DNA of 36,911 nucleotides, taken from the NCBI GenBank assembly GCA_947448305.1, contig CANFME010000014.1:1-36911 (forward strand), read 5' to 3'. The position numbers and the translations under genes were made by a program. This stretch comes from Burkholderiaceae bacterium. GTDB lineage: Bacteria > Pseudomonadota > Gammaproteobacteria > Burkholderiales > Burkholderiaceae. Each line of letters opens with the position of its first letter. Positions within the stretch are counted from its first letter, which is position 1. Below the pieces are notes generated by a model, which had not been told where the DNA came from, ran no database searches, and saw only the letters and a list, made by a program, of their open reading frames with translations. This document shows positions 24,874 to 36,318 of the stretch, piece after piece.

Positions 24874-25989
24874 ATGCAACTGGTCAGTACAACAAGAGAT
24901 AGTCTTTTAAAACCCTTACAATTCGTAAGTGGAATTGTTGAAAGACGCCATACATTACCAATTCTTGCTAATTTACTAATACGTAAGAATAAGGATTCAA
25001 TTTCTTTTATATCTACAGATATTGATATTCAAATAACTACTGTTGCCGATTTTGGAGTTGGTGATGAAGAGTTAAGTACGACTGTTGGCGCAAGAAAGCT
25101 TTTAGATATTCTCCGTGCTATGCCTGAAGGTCCAATTAGTTTAACGATGAAAGATAACCGTATGGTTGTTCAAAGCGGAAAAAGTAGGTTTTCGCTTCAA
25201 ACTTTGTCGTCTGGTGAATTTCCAATAATGTTAGAGAATAATCAAAATGTTCGTTCTTTTGAAATTTCTCAAAAGGAGTTTAAACAGTTAATTAGTCAAG
25301 TTCATTTTGCCATGGCTCAACAAGACATTCGTTACTATTTAAATGGAATGTTAATTGTGTTAGATGGTGATAAATTGATTGCAGTTGCAACCGATGGTCA
25401 TCGTTTAGCCTATGGTCAAATTGTTCTTGAAAAGCCTCCAGTAGGTGAATCTAATAAGATAGAAGTGATTGTTCCAAGAAAGACAATTTTAGAATGCCAA
25501 CATTTATTAGAGGATGTTGATTCTCCCGTAAAAATATCTATTAGCCCGACTCAAATCAAGTTTGAATTTGGTACGATAGAACTTTTATCTAAGCTAGTTG
25601 AAGGAAAGTTTCCTGATTATCAGCGTGTTATTCCAAAGGGTCACAAAAATTCATTCGTTGTTCCAAGAGAAATTTATCAATCTGCTTTGCAAAGAGCAGC
25701 CATCTTAACTACAGATAAATTTAAAGGTATTCGCTGTTCACTCAAAGATAATTTACTGACTATTCAATCAACGAATGCCGAACAAGAAGAGGCTCAGGAA
25801 GAAATTGAAACCCCTTATGAAGGTGATCATTTAGACATTGGCTTCAACGTAACTTATTTGCTCGATGTTTTATCAAATGTTAAGAATGAAAGTGTCCAAA
25901 TTAATTTGGGTGACTCTAACTCTAGTGCCCTCATCACCATACCTGATAATGAAAATTTCAAGTATGTAGTAATGCCAATGCGTATTTAA
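24874..25989 (+). CDS. dnaN: DNA polymerase III beta subunit (sliding clamp)
   Basis: Ring-shaped processivity clamp with three repeated domains (about 1-120, 130-245, 250-371). Recognisable family segments are QLVSTTRDSLLKPLQFVSGI, RRHTLPILANLL, ATDGHRLA and the C-terminal YVVMPMRI. Two in-frame ATGs exist, at 24868 and 24874. AGGA lies only three bases before the first but eight before the second, and the family usually begins Met-Gln-Leu, so 24874 is chosen. It lies between the oriC candidate and gyrB. Confidence 0.97.
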   Translation: MQLVSTTRDSLLKPLQFVSGIVERRHTLPILANLLIRKNKDSISFISTDIDIQITTVADFGVGDEELSTTVGARKLLDILRAMPEGPISLTMKDNRMVVQSGKSRFSLQTLSSGEFPIMLENNQNVRSFEISQKEFKQLISQVHFAMAQQDIRYYLNGMLIVLDGDKLIAVATDGHRLAYGQIVLEKPPVGESNKIEVIVPRKTILECQHLLEDVDSPVKISISPTQIKFEFGTIELLSKLVEGKFPDYQRVIPKGHKNSFVVPREIYQSALQRAAILTTDKFKGIRCSLKDNLLTIQSTNAEQEEAQEEIETPYEGDHLDIGFNVTYLLDVLSNVKNESVQINLGDSNSSALITIPDNENFKYVVMPMRI

Positions 25990-25997
25990 TCTACTAA

Positions 25998-28983
<2,986 letters not shown>

Positions 28984-28989
28984 ATCATT

Positions 28990-29220
28990 ATGTTATTTAT
29001 CACATTACCCGAATTAGAAGACGCTATAAATTTTTGGCGAAATAAGTCTCCATCTATTGGCGACTCTTTGATCCTATCAAAAGAAGCGTCTGCTTTAGCA
29101 AAGCCTTACGCAATTTTAATTTTGCAAGGCGCTCAAAGAATTTCAATCGATAATTTAGAATCTAAAGAGCTGGATGCTTGGAATCGATATCTGCTAGAAA
29201 TTAGTAATTCAAAAGGATAG
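28990..29220 (+). CDS. DUF3717 family protein
   Basis: Protein of 76 residues: ITLPELEDAINFWRNKSPS (about 4-22), then ASALAKPYAILILQGAQRIS and a final helix. The pattern matches DUF3717, a short soluble family known mainly from Burkholderiales, of unknown function. It follows the SET gene by 6 bp and precedes the GMC gene by 4 bp, so it probably shares their transcript. Confidence 0.8.
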   Translation: MLFITLPELEDAINFWRNKSPSIGDSLILSKEASALAKPYAILILQGAQRISIDNLESKELDAWNRYLLEISNSKG

Positions 29221-29224
29221 TTTT

Positions 29225-30835
29225 ATGGATCATGGTAATTTTGATTACATCATTATCGGCGCTGGTAGTGCTGGTTGTTTATTAGCAAATCAATTGACAA
29301 AAAACCCTGATAATCGAGTGTTACTTCTTGAAGCGGGCGCAAAAGATGATTATTTATGGATTCATATACCCGTTGGTTATTTGTACTGTATTGACAACCC
29401 TAGGACTGATTGGCAGTTTAAAACCGAGCCTAATCCTGGTTTAAATCAACGTTCACTTCTATATCCAAGGGGTAAAGTTTTGGGTGGCAGCTCCTCTATT
29501 AATGGCATGATTTATATGAGAGGGCAGCAACAAGATTACGATAATTGGGCTTCTTTAATGAACGATAGTTCCTGGTCTTGGGGAAATTGTTTAGAACGTT
29601 TTAAAGCTTTTGAAAATTATCATGGTGGCAATAATGAGTGGCATGGTAACAAAGGTCCTTGGACCGTTAGTCGTCAACGGCTTAATTGGAAAGTCTTAGA
29701 TATCTTCAAACAAGCCGCAAATGAGTTTGGAATTAATGATACAGATGACTTTAACCGTGGGGATAATACGGGTATTGGTTATTTTGATGTAAATCAAGAA
29801 AAAGGGTTTCGGCTAAATGCTTCTAAAGCCTTTTTGAAGATGGCCTCTAAGAGACCCAATTTAACTTTGATTACTGGTGCTTTGGTAGATAAAATTCACA
29901 TTGATGCAATTACCAAAAAAACGCAATCGGTCACTTTTTTAGGGGCTAATCTTTCGCATACGGCTCACGTTAATCAAGAAGTTCTTTTAAGTTCAGGGTC
30001 TATCGGTTCTGTTCAAATTTTAGAAAGATCCGGTATTGGTCAAGGTGGTTATTTGCAGTCTCTTGGTATAGAAACACTTGTTCACTCTCCTGGCGTTGGC
30101 GAGAATCTCCAAGATCACCTTCAGTTGAGAATGATTTATAAAGTGAAGGGGATTCCGACTCTAAACACTAAGGCAAGTTCCCTTATTGGTAAAGGCTTAA
30201 TTGGTTTAGAGTATCTTTTAAACCGAAGTGGTCCTATGTCAATGGCTCCCTCACAATTAGGCGCTTTTACGAAAAGTGCTGACTATCATCCTAGAGCAAA
30301 TATTCAATATCACGTTCAGCCTTTATCCTTAGAAAGATTTGGCGAAGATCTGCATTCCTTTGATGCATTTACAGCAAGTGTTTGTAATTTACGGCCTACT
30401 TCAAGAGGCTCTGTTCATATCAGCTCACCGGATGTTCTTGCTAAGCCGAAGATTAATCCTAATTATTTATCTACCTCATTTGACCAAACAGTTGCTATTG
30501 AGTCTATACAAACAACCCGGATGATTGTGCAACAAACAGCACTTAAAAAATATCAGCCCGAAGAATACAAACCTGGTGTTCACTTGACGTCTAATGACGA
30601 ATTGATTCAAGCTGCTGGCGATATTGGAACGACGATTTTCCACCCAGTTGGAACTTGTAAGATGGGAACTAACAATGATGAAAATGCAGTCTTAGACACT
30701 GAACTTCGAGTTCGTGGGGTGTCAGGGCTACGCGTTGTTGATGCTTCTGCAATGCCCTTTATTACTTCTGGAAACACAGCTGCACCTACAATGATGATGG
30801 CTTATCGGGTTGCAGAACTACTACGTATGGTTTAG
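29225..30835 (+). CDS. GMC-family FAD-dependent alcohol/choline dehydrogenase-like enzyme
   Basis: Flavoprotein of 536 residues. FAD binding is shown by IIGAGSAGCLLANQL (11-25). GMC signature 1 is PRGKVLGGSSSINGMIYMRG (about 79-98) and signature 2 GSIGSVQILERSGIG (about 258-272). Catalytic residues are H473 in FHPVGTCKMG and N517 in SGNTAAPT. The best-known relatives oxidise choline or medium-chain alcohols to aldehydes, but substrate cannot be read from the sequence. A ribosome site AAGGA lies 9 bases before the ATG. A Liv-type importer follows after 73 bp, which may feed it. No betaine-aldehyde dehydrogenase gene is nearby, so a choline-to-betaine role is not supported. Confidence 0.93.
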   Translation: MDHGNFDYIIIGAGSAGCLLANQLTKNPDNRVLLLEAGAKDDYLWIHIPVGYLYCIDNPRTDWQFKTEPNPGLNQRSLLYPRGKVLGGSSSINGMIYMRGQQQDYDNWASLMNDSSWSWGNCLERFKAFENYHGGNNEWHGNKGPWTVSRQRLNWKVLDIFKQAANEFGINDTDDFNRGDNTGIGYFDVNQEKGFRLNASKAFLKMASKRPNLTLITGALVDKIHIDAITKKTQSVTFLGANLSHTAHVNQEVLLSSGSIGSVQILERSGIGQGGYLQSLGIETLVHSPGVGENLQDHLQLRMIYKVKGIPTLNTKASSLIGKGLIGLEYLLNRSGPMSMAPSQLGAFTKSADYHPRANIQYHVQPLSLERFGEDLHSFDAFTASVCNLRPTSRGSVHISSPDVLAKPKINPNYLSTSFDQTVAIESIQTTRMIVQQTALKKYQPEEYKPGVHLTSNDELIQAAGDIGTTIFHPVGTCKMGTNNDENAVLDTELRVRGVSGLRVVDASAMPFITSGNTAAPTMMMAYRVAELLRMV

Positions 30836-30908
30836 TTGGTAAAAACCCCTATTAATTTAGCTTCTAAATGTCTCGCGTAATATGTAATATTGTAGATAAT
30901 ATATACCT

Positions 30909-31673
30909 ATGAATAATCCCAATTACATCTTAGAAACCCAAAGCCTATTTAAAACGTTTAAAGGTTTCGTTGCTGTTAATGACGTTAATTTAAAAGTAGA
31001 AGAAGGTTCTATTCATGCCTTAATCGGTCCAAATGGTGCTGGAAAAACAACCTGTTTTAATTTACTCACAAAGTTTCACATTCCAAGTAGCGGGACCATT
31101 TTGTTTAAAGGTTCCGACATTACTGCTCGTGATCCTGCCCAGATTGCTCGTTTAGGGATTATTCGGTCATTTCAAATATCCGCAGTTTTTCCTCATCTGT
31201 CCGTTTTGGATAATGTAAGGGTAGCCTTATTGAAGGAATTAGGCGTAGAGTTTTCATTTTGGAAATCTTCTAAAACTCTCGATCAATTAAATGATAAGGC
31301 TATGGAGTTGTTAGGTCTTGTTGGTCTTAGTGAGTTTGCTGACGAATTAACTGTAAATTTACCTTATGGTAGAAAACGTGTCTTAGAAATTGCTACTACC
31401 TTAGCGATGAGTCCTTCTTTAATGCTGCTAGATGAACCTACTCAAGGGATGGGTCATGAGGATGTCATGATGGTTACAGATCTCATCAAAACGGTTGCTA
31501 AAGGGAGAACCGTGTTGATGGTTGAACACAATATGAAGGTTGTATCTACTATTGCGAATAAGATTACTGTTTTACAACGTGGGGCTGTTCTTGCGGAAGG
31601 TTCTTATGCCGAAGTTTCAAAAAACCCTCAAGTACTTGAAGCTTATATGGGCTCTACGGAGGAAAACGTATGA
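30909..31673 (+). CDS. branched-chain amino-acid-type ABC transporter ATPase (LivG-like)
   Basis: Cytoplasmic ATPase of 254 residues. Walker A is GPNGAGKTT (40-48), followed by a Q-loop (SFQISAVFPHLSVLDNV). The signature helix is LPYGRKRVLEIA, in the LPYG form usual for LivG, and Walker B is LMLLDEPTQGMG. The C-terminal H-loop is MVEHNM. Its stop overlaps the LivF-like start (ATGA). It begins a five-gene importer operon in which ATPases precede the binding protein and permeases. The substrate of this class may be amino acids, amides, urea or aromatic acids. Confidence 0.93.
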   Translation: MNNPNYILETQSLFKTFKGFVAVNDVNLKVEEGSIHALIGPNGAGKTTCFNLLTKFHIPSSGTILFKGSDITARDPAQIARLGIIRSFQISAVFPHLSVLDNVRVALLKELGVEFSFWKSSKTLDQLNDKAMELLGLVGLSEFADELTVNLPYGRKRVLEIATTLAMSPSLMLLDEPTQGMGHEDVMMVTDLIKTVAKGRTVLMVEHNMKVVSTIANKITVLQRGAVLAEGSYAEVSKNPQVLEAYMGSTEENV

Positions 31674-32371
31674 GTATTGCCATTGAAATAATTAACCTTA
31701 ATGCATGGTATGGGGAGTCCCACATATTGCATGGTGTTAATTTATCTGTTCAAGAAGGAGAGGTTGTTACACTCCTTGGAAGAAATGGTGCTGGTCGAAC
31801 TAGTACTTTGAGGGCGATTTTAGGCCTTACTGGTAAAAGAACTGGCTCTATTAAGATTTATGACCAAGAAACAATTAACATGGATACTTACACAATTCCT
31901 CGTCTAGGAGTTGGTTATTGCCCTGAGGAGCGTGGTATTTTCTCGACGCTTTCTACGGAAGAAAATTTGATGCTTCCCCCAGTTGTCAAGTCAGGAGGCT
32001 TAGGGTTGGATGAGATCTACAATATGTTTCCTAACCTATATGAACGCCGTAATAGCCCGGGCATGCGTTTGAGTGGTGGTGAGCAACAAATGTTAGCGAT
32101 GGCTAGGATTTTAAGAACAGGTGCAAAGTTATTGCTTCTGGATGAAATTACGGAAGGTCTGGCGCCAGTGATTGTTCAAAAACTAGGTCAAGTTGTTCGA
32201 GATCTTCGTGAAAAAGGTTATACCATTATTTTGGTAGAACAAAACTTTCGATTTGCTGCTCCCCTAGCAGATCGACATTATGTAATAGAGCATGGTCAGG
32301 TCGTTGAAACTGTATTAAGTAGTGAGTTGGCTCAGAAAACTGAATTGCTTAATAGTTATTTGGGTGTTTAA
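31670..32371 (+). CDS. branched-chain amino-acid-type ABC transporter ATPase (LivF-like), Walker A Arg
   Basis: Second ATPase of the importer, 233 residues. The Walker A reads GRNGAGRTS (37-45): the usual lysine is arginine, codon CGA at 31796-31798. The other motifs are normal: signature LSGGEQQMLAMARIL, Walker B LLLLDEITEGLAP, and ILVEQN. The Lys contacts the ATP phosphates, so an Arg usually weakens hydrolysis. Some LivF-like proteins are thought to carry this change naturally, with the LivG partner providing the active site. It overlaps livG-like by 4 bases and precedes the binding protein by 23 bp. Confidence 0.93.
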   Translation: MSIAIEIINLNAWYGESHILHGVNLSVQEGEVVTLLGRNGAGRTSTLRAILGLTGKRTGSIKIYDQETINMDTYTIPRLGVGYCPEERGIFSTLSTEENLMLPPVVKSGGLGLDEIYNMFPNLYERRNSPGMRLSGGEQQMLAMARILRTGAKLLLLDEITEGLAPVIVQKLGQVVRDLREKGYTIILVEQNFRFAAPLADRHYVIEHGQVVETVLSSELAQKTELLNSYLGV

Positions 32372-32394
32372 TCAATCTAACAATAAGGATTTAT

Positions 32395-33591
32395 ATGAAA
32401 ATTAAAAAAATTGTTTCTGCTTTAATGTTGCTTTGTGCAACTGATTTAGTTGTTGCTGCTGATACTAAACCCATTAAGATTGGCTTTATTACTGATGGTG
32501 CTAGTTTGTATTCTGATATTGATGGAATTGGTGGCAAAGAAGCAATGGAAATGGCAATTGCTGACTTTGGCGGCAGTGTTTTAGGTCGTAAGGTTGAAGT
32601 TTTATATGCTGATCATCAAAATAAAGCTGATATTGCGGCTTCTAAAGCTCGTGAGTGGATTGATCAAGAGGGTGTTAATGTGGTGTTTGGTGGCACGAAC
32701 TCCGGTACTGCTTTGGCAACCGCTAAAGTCACTTCAGAAAAGAAGCGTATTTATATTAATAATGGTGCTGGTACATCAGCTCTGACAAATGAGCAATGCT
32801 CACCTTATACAATTCACTATACCTATGACACGATCGCTTTGGCAAATGTAACCGGTAAAGCAATGGTAGATAAAGGTAATAAAAACTGGTATTTCTTAAC
32901 CGCAGATTATGCTTTTGGTGAACAATTACAAAAAGATGCAACGAAGGTTGTGGTTGATAATGGCGGCAAAGTATTAGGTTCTGTTAAACATCCCCTCAAC
33001 GCAAGTGACTTCTCTTCCTTTTTATTACAAGCACAAAGCTCTAAAGCTCAAGTTCTCGGGTTGGCTAATGCCGGCGGGGACACGATTAACTCTGTAAAGG
33101 CTGCGGCTGAGTTTGGAATTAATAAAACGATGAAGCTAGCCGGTTTACTAGTTTTCATTACTGATATTCATAGTATTGGTATTAAAAATGCCGCCGGATT
33201 GTTGGCTACAGAAGCTTGGTATTGGGATTTGAACGACGAGAGTCGTGCTTTTGCTGGTCGCTTTATCCAAAAAATGAAACGTATGCCAACTTCTGTTCAT
33301 GCGGGTGATTACTCCTCAATGTTAACTTACCTCAAAGCGGTCAAAGCTGCGGGCACGGATAATCCCGATAAAGTCATGGCTGAGCTTCAAAAAATGAAAA
33401 TTAATGATTTATTTACTAAGGGTGGATACATTCGTAAAGATGGCACCATGGTTCACGATATGTATTTGTTTGAAACTAAAAAAGCTGAAGAGGTAACTAA
33501 GCCTTGGGACTATTACAAAGTGATTAATAAGGTGCCTGGTGAGAAAGCATTTAATACGCTTGCTGAATCTAAGTGCCCTTTAGTTAAGTAA
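32395..33591 (+). CDS. ABC transporter periplasmic substrate-binding protein (Peripla_BP_6, LivJ-like)
   Basis: Exported binding protein of 398 residues. A signal peptide (about 1-21, KKIVSALMLLCATDLVVA) precedes the mature ADTKPIKIGFITDG. The type-I periplasmic fold is shown by the strand IKIGFITDG, VEVLYADHQNKADIAASKAREW and VVFGGTNSG. The clan binds amino acids, amides, urea or aromatic acids. This protein resembles the ABC binding proteins abundant in Burkholderiales, whose ligands are often unknown. Between the ATPases and the two permeases of the same operon. Confidence 0.93.
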   Translation: MKIKKIVSALMLLCATDLVVAADTKPIKIGFITDGASLYSDIDGIGGKEAMEMAIADFGGSVLGRKVEVLYADHQNKADIAASKAREWIDQEGVNVVFGGTNSGTALATAKVTSEKKRIYINNGAGTSALTNEQCSPYTIHYTYDTIALANVTGKAMVDKGNKNWYFLTADYAFGEQLQKDATKVVVDNGGKVLGSVKHPLNASDFSSFLLQAQSSKAQVLGLANAGGDTINSVKAAAEFGINKTMKLAGLLVFITDIHSIGIKNAAGLLATEAWYWDLNDESRAFAGRFIQKMKRMPTSVHAGDYSSMLTYLKAVKAAGTDNPDKVMAELQKMKINDLFTKGGYIRKDGTMVHDMYLFETKKAEEVTKPWDYYKVINKVPGEKAFNTLAESKCPLVK

Positions 33592-33599
33592 TTGATTTA

Positions 33600-34484
33600 A
33601 TGGAAATATTTAGTCTTCCTGTATCTGCTATCCTTAGCCAGCTCCTTTTGGGGCTGGTTAATGGGAGCTTTTATGCCATGCTAAGTCTTGGTCTCGCTGT
33701 GATTTTTGGCCTTCTGAATGTTGTTAACTTCGCTCATGGAGCGATGTTTATGATGGGTGCCTTATTCACTTGGATTGGTTTGACGGCCTTTAATATCTCT
33801 TATTGGCAGATGTTAATTTTAGCCCCCGTGTTGGTGGGTATTGTTGGTGTATTAATCGAAAAATTATTATTGAAGCATTTATATGCATTAGATCATTTAT
33901 ATGGTTTGCTATTAACTTTCGGTATGACTCTAATTTTAGAGGGGGTTTTTAGATCCTTCTATGGTGTTTCAGGGATGTCTTACAATGTCCCAGAGGCCCT
34001 TACGGGTGCTATTAATGTTGGCTTCATGTTCTTACCTATTTACCGTGCTTGGGTTGTGTTGATATCGTTAGTTGTGTGTTTTGGAACATGGTTTGTTATA
34101 GAGAGAACAAAACTTGGAGCTTATTTAAGAGCCGGCACAGAGAACCCGAAATTAGTTCAAGCATTTGGTATCAACTTTCCTTTGATGGTGACATTAACTT
34201 ATGGTTTTGGCGTTGCGCTAGCCGCTTTATCTGGCGTCTTAGCTGCACCGATTATTCAAGTTTCACCTTTAATGGGCTCTAACTTAATTATTGCAATTTT
34301 TGCTATTGTTGTTATTGGAGGTATGGGTTCAATACTGGGTTCTATCTTTACAGGTCTTGGGCTTGGATTGGTTGAGGCTCTTACCAAGGTGATTTATCCA
34401 GAGGCTTCTAGTACCGTTGTTTTTGTGATTATGGCTATTGTTCTTTTAGTCCGTCCAGCGGGTTTATTTGGTCGGGAGAGCTAA
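33600..34484 (+). CDS. branched-chain amino-acid-type ABC transporter permease (LivH-like)
   Basis: Inner-membrane permease of 294 residues with about eight helices. LLLGLVNGSFYAMLSLGLAV near the N-terminus and LNVVNFAHGAMFMMGAL are typical of LivH. The cytoplasmic coupling loop includes TENPKLVQAFGIN, and VVIGGMGSILGSIFTGLGLG is in the C-terminal half. It starts 8 bp after the binding protein, and its stop overlaps the LivM-like start (TAATG). Confidence 0.95.
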   Translation: MEIFSLPVSAILSQLLLGLVNGSFYAMLSLGLAVIFGLLNVVNFAHGAMFMMGALFTWIGLTAFNISYWQMLILAPVLVGIVGVLIEKLLLKHLYALDHLYGLLLTFGMTLILEGVFRSFYGVSGMSYNVPEALTGAINVGFMFLPIYRAWVVLISLVVCFGTWFVIERTKLGAYLRAGTENPKLVQAFGINFPLMVTLTYGFGVALAALSGVLAAPIIQVSPLMGSNLIIAIFAIVVIGGMGSILGSIFTGLGLGLVEALTKVIYPEASSTVVFVIMAIVLLVRPAGLFGRES

Positions 34485-35446
34485 TGAAAATATCAAGTAA
34501 GTTACTTTATGTTGCGTTATTCGGATTTTCTCTTATAGCGCCCTTTATTTTTTACCCAATCTTCTTGATGAAGATTTTATGTTTTTCTTTGTTTGCTGCT
34601 GCCTTCAATTTATTATTAGGATATACGGGGCTTCTATCTTTCGGCCATGCAGCTTTTTTGGGGGGAGCTGGTTATGTTTGTGGATATTTCATTCGTGATT
34701 TAGGGTTCCCACCTGAGGTAGGGTTGATTGCGGGTACTTTTTTTGCCGCGATCCTTGGTTTCGTTATGGGTAGTCTTGCTATCCGTCGTCAAGGAATATA
34801 TTTTGCCATGATCACCATGGCTTTAGCTCAAATGCTGTACTTCATATTTTTACAGGCAAAATTCACTGGTGGCGAAGATGGAATGCAGGGTATACCAAGA
34901 GGTATTTTTTTGGGGGTTCTCGATTTAAATAATGATTTGAATATGTATTTTGTTTTCTTGTTTTTTACCGTAGTTGCTATGCTTCTTATCGCAAGGGTTA
35001 TTTCTTCTCCTTTTGGCAAGGTCTTATTCGCCATAAAAGAAAATGAACCTAGAGCTATATCTCTTGGTTATGAGGTCAACCGTTTTAAACTTCTTGCCTT
35101 TGTTTTATCTGGTACCCTTGCTGGGCTTGCTGGAAGCTTACAAGCACTAATGATGGGGTTTGAAACTTTATCTGATGCGCACTGGTCTATGTCTGGCCTT
35201 GTTATTCTGATGACACTTGTTGGTGGTGTTGGAACTTTAATTGGTCCAGTTGTTGGTGCCGTAGTGATAACCGTCCTTGAACATAAGGTAGGCGATATTG
35301 GACTCTCTATGTTTAATCTCACTAACATCGAATGGTTTAGAACTTTAGGTGAGTCAGTTACTATTGTTACGGGCTTAATATTTGTTCTCTGCGTTATGCT
35401 GTTTCGTAAAGGTATCGTGGGAGAAATTCTTGCGAAGATTAAATAG
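34484..35446 (+). CDS. branched-chain amino-acid-type ABC transporter permease (LivM-like)
   Basis: Second permease, 320 residues, with about eight to nine membrane segments. NLLLGYTGLLSFGHAAFLGG and the coupling segment FGKVLFAIKENEPRAISLGYEVNRFKL (split here only by length) match LivM, and GGVGTLIGPVVGAVVI closes the core. It completes the importer with the LivH-like permease. The next gene, a TSUP permease, begins within 9 bases of its stop. Confidence 0.95.
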   Translation: MKISSKLLYVALFGFSLIAPFIFYPIFLMKILCFSLFAAAFNLLLGYTGLLSFGHAAFLGGAGYVCGYFIRDLGFPPEVGLIAGTFFAAILGFVMGSLAIRRQGIYFAMITMALAQMLYFIFLQAKFTGGEDGMQGIPRGIFLGVLDLNNDLNMYFVFLFFTVVAMLLIARVISSPFGKVLFAIKENEPRAISLGYEVNRFKLLAFVLSGTLAGLAGSLQALMMGFETLSDAHWSMSGLVILMTLVGGVGTLIGPVVGAVVITVLEHKVGDIGLSMFNLTNIEWFRTLGESVTIVTGLIFVLCVMLFRKGIVGEILAKIK

Positions 35447-35454
35447 TTTTCATT

Positions 35455-36255
35455 TTGCAACTTTTAGATCTTTTCGAATTTTCTATCCTTTTTCTAGGTT
35501 TACTCGCCTTTATTGCTGGATTTATTGATTCAATAGTTGGTGGTGGTGGACTAATTCAAGTACCAGCTTTGTTTGTAGCTTTCCCCAATGAATCACCTGC
35601 CACCCTTTTCGGAACTAATAAACTAGCATCTTTGGGCGGAACCGCAACGGCTGCCAAAAAGTATCTCTCCACAGTTCAACTTCCGAAGGTTGTTCTTATA
35701 CTTGGGGGTGGCTTTGCCTTGTTTGGGTCTTTCCTGGGTGCTTGGGCTGTAACTCAAATATCTGCTGACTTTCTCCGTCTATCTTTGCCCCCGCTATTAA
35801 TTGCTTTATTAATATTTACACTTATTAATAAAAACATGGGCATGGAACATCGGGCTTTTACTTTTACAAAGCGACAGTACCTTATTTTAATTCTTGGTAC
35901 CTTGACTATTGGTTTCTATGATGGTTTCTTTGGGCCTGGAACAGGTATGTTTCTCATGTTCTTATTTGTTCATTTTCTAGGGTTTGATTTTATCAATGGT
36001 GCTGCAGCCACGAAGGTGATTAACTGTATTACCAATTTTGCAGCGCTAGCTTTGTTTATACCTACAGGCCATATCAATTGGGGTATAGCCTTGTGGATGA
36101 TGTTTTTCAACATTTTAGGAAGTTTTCTAGGTAGTCGTCTTGCCATTGCAAAGGGTAGCCAACTAGTTAGAAAAGTATTCATTTTTGTAGTGGTACTTTT
36201 AATCCTAAAAACATCAAATGACTCGTATCATTGGTTACAATTAGTTATTAACTAA
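35455..36255 (+). CDS. TSUP (TauE/SafE) family permease
   Basis: Membrane protein of 266 residues with about eight helices. The duplicated family motif is visible as FIDSIVGGGGLIQVPALF (about 23-40) and FYDGFFGPGTGMFLMFLFVHF (second half). TSUP proteins carry sulfite, sulfonates or organic anions, often outward; the substrate here is unknown. The start is a TTG at 35455, the only initiation codon placed before the conserved first helix; no clear ribosome site precedes it. It lies directly after the Liv-like operon and might share its transcript. The next gene is mnmG. Confidence 0.88.
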   Translation: MQLLDLFEFSILFLGLLAFIAGFIDSIVGGGGLIQVPALFVAFPNESPATLFGTNKLASLGGTATAAKKYLSTVQLPKVVLILGGGFALFGSFLGAWAVTQISADFLRLSLPPLLIALLIFTLINKNMGMEHRAFTFTKRQYLILILGTLTIGFYDGFFGPGTGMFLMFLFVHFLGFDFINGAAATKVINCITNFAALALFIPTGHINWGIALWMMFFNILGSFLGSRLAIAKGSQLVRKVFIFVVVLLILKTSNDSYHWLQLVIN

Positions 36256-36260
36256 ATATT

Positions 36261-36276
36261 TGTTTCACGTGAAACA
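36261..36276. promoter_or_regulatory. parS centromere-like site (ParB binding)
   Basis: TGTTTCACGTGAAACA is a perfect 16-base palindrome identical to the bacterial parS consensus bound by ParB. It lies just upstream of mnmG, about 13 kb from dnaA. In many bacteria mnmG is followed by rsmG-parA-parB, so parAB probably lie just beyond the right edge. Confidence 0.93.
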
Positions 36277-36318
36277 TTGTTAAAGTGTTATCATCTCTTC
36301 CCTAAGGGAAAATCATCT

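Noticed and set aside
29225..30835. Assignment as choline dehydrogenase BetA for betaine synthesis
   Set aside because: The GMC fold fits, but no betaine-aldehyde dehydrogenase or BetI is near, and the importer is Liv-type; substrate left open.
35068..35460. 130-codon frame antisense to the LivM-like gene
   Set aside because: Composition reflects the opposing membrane protein; no supporting signals.
36298..36310. TTCCC/GGGAA hairpin as a terminator before mnmG
   Set aside because: Only five base pairs, followed by A residues rather than T on the plus strand; it overlaps the mnmG ribosome site instead.
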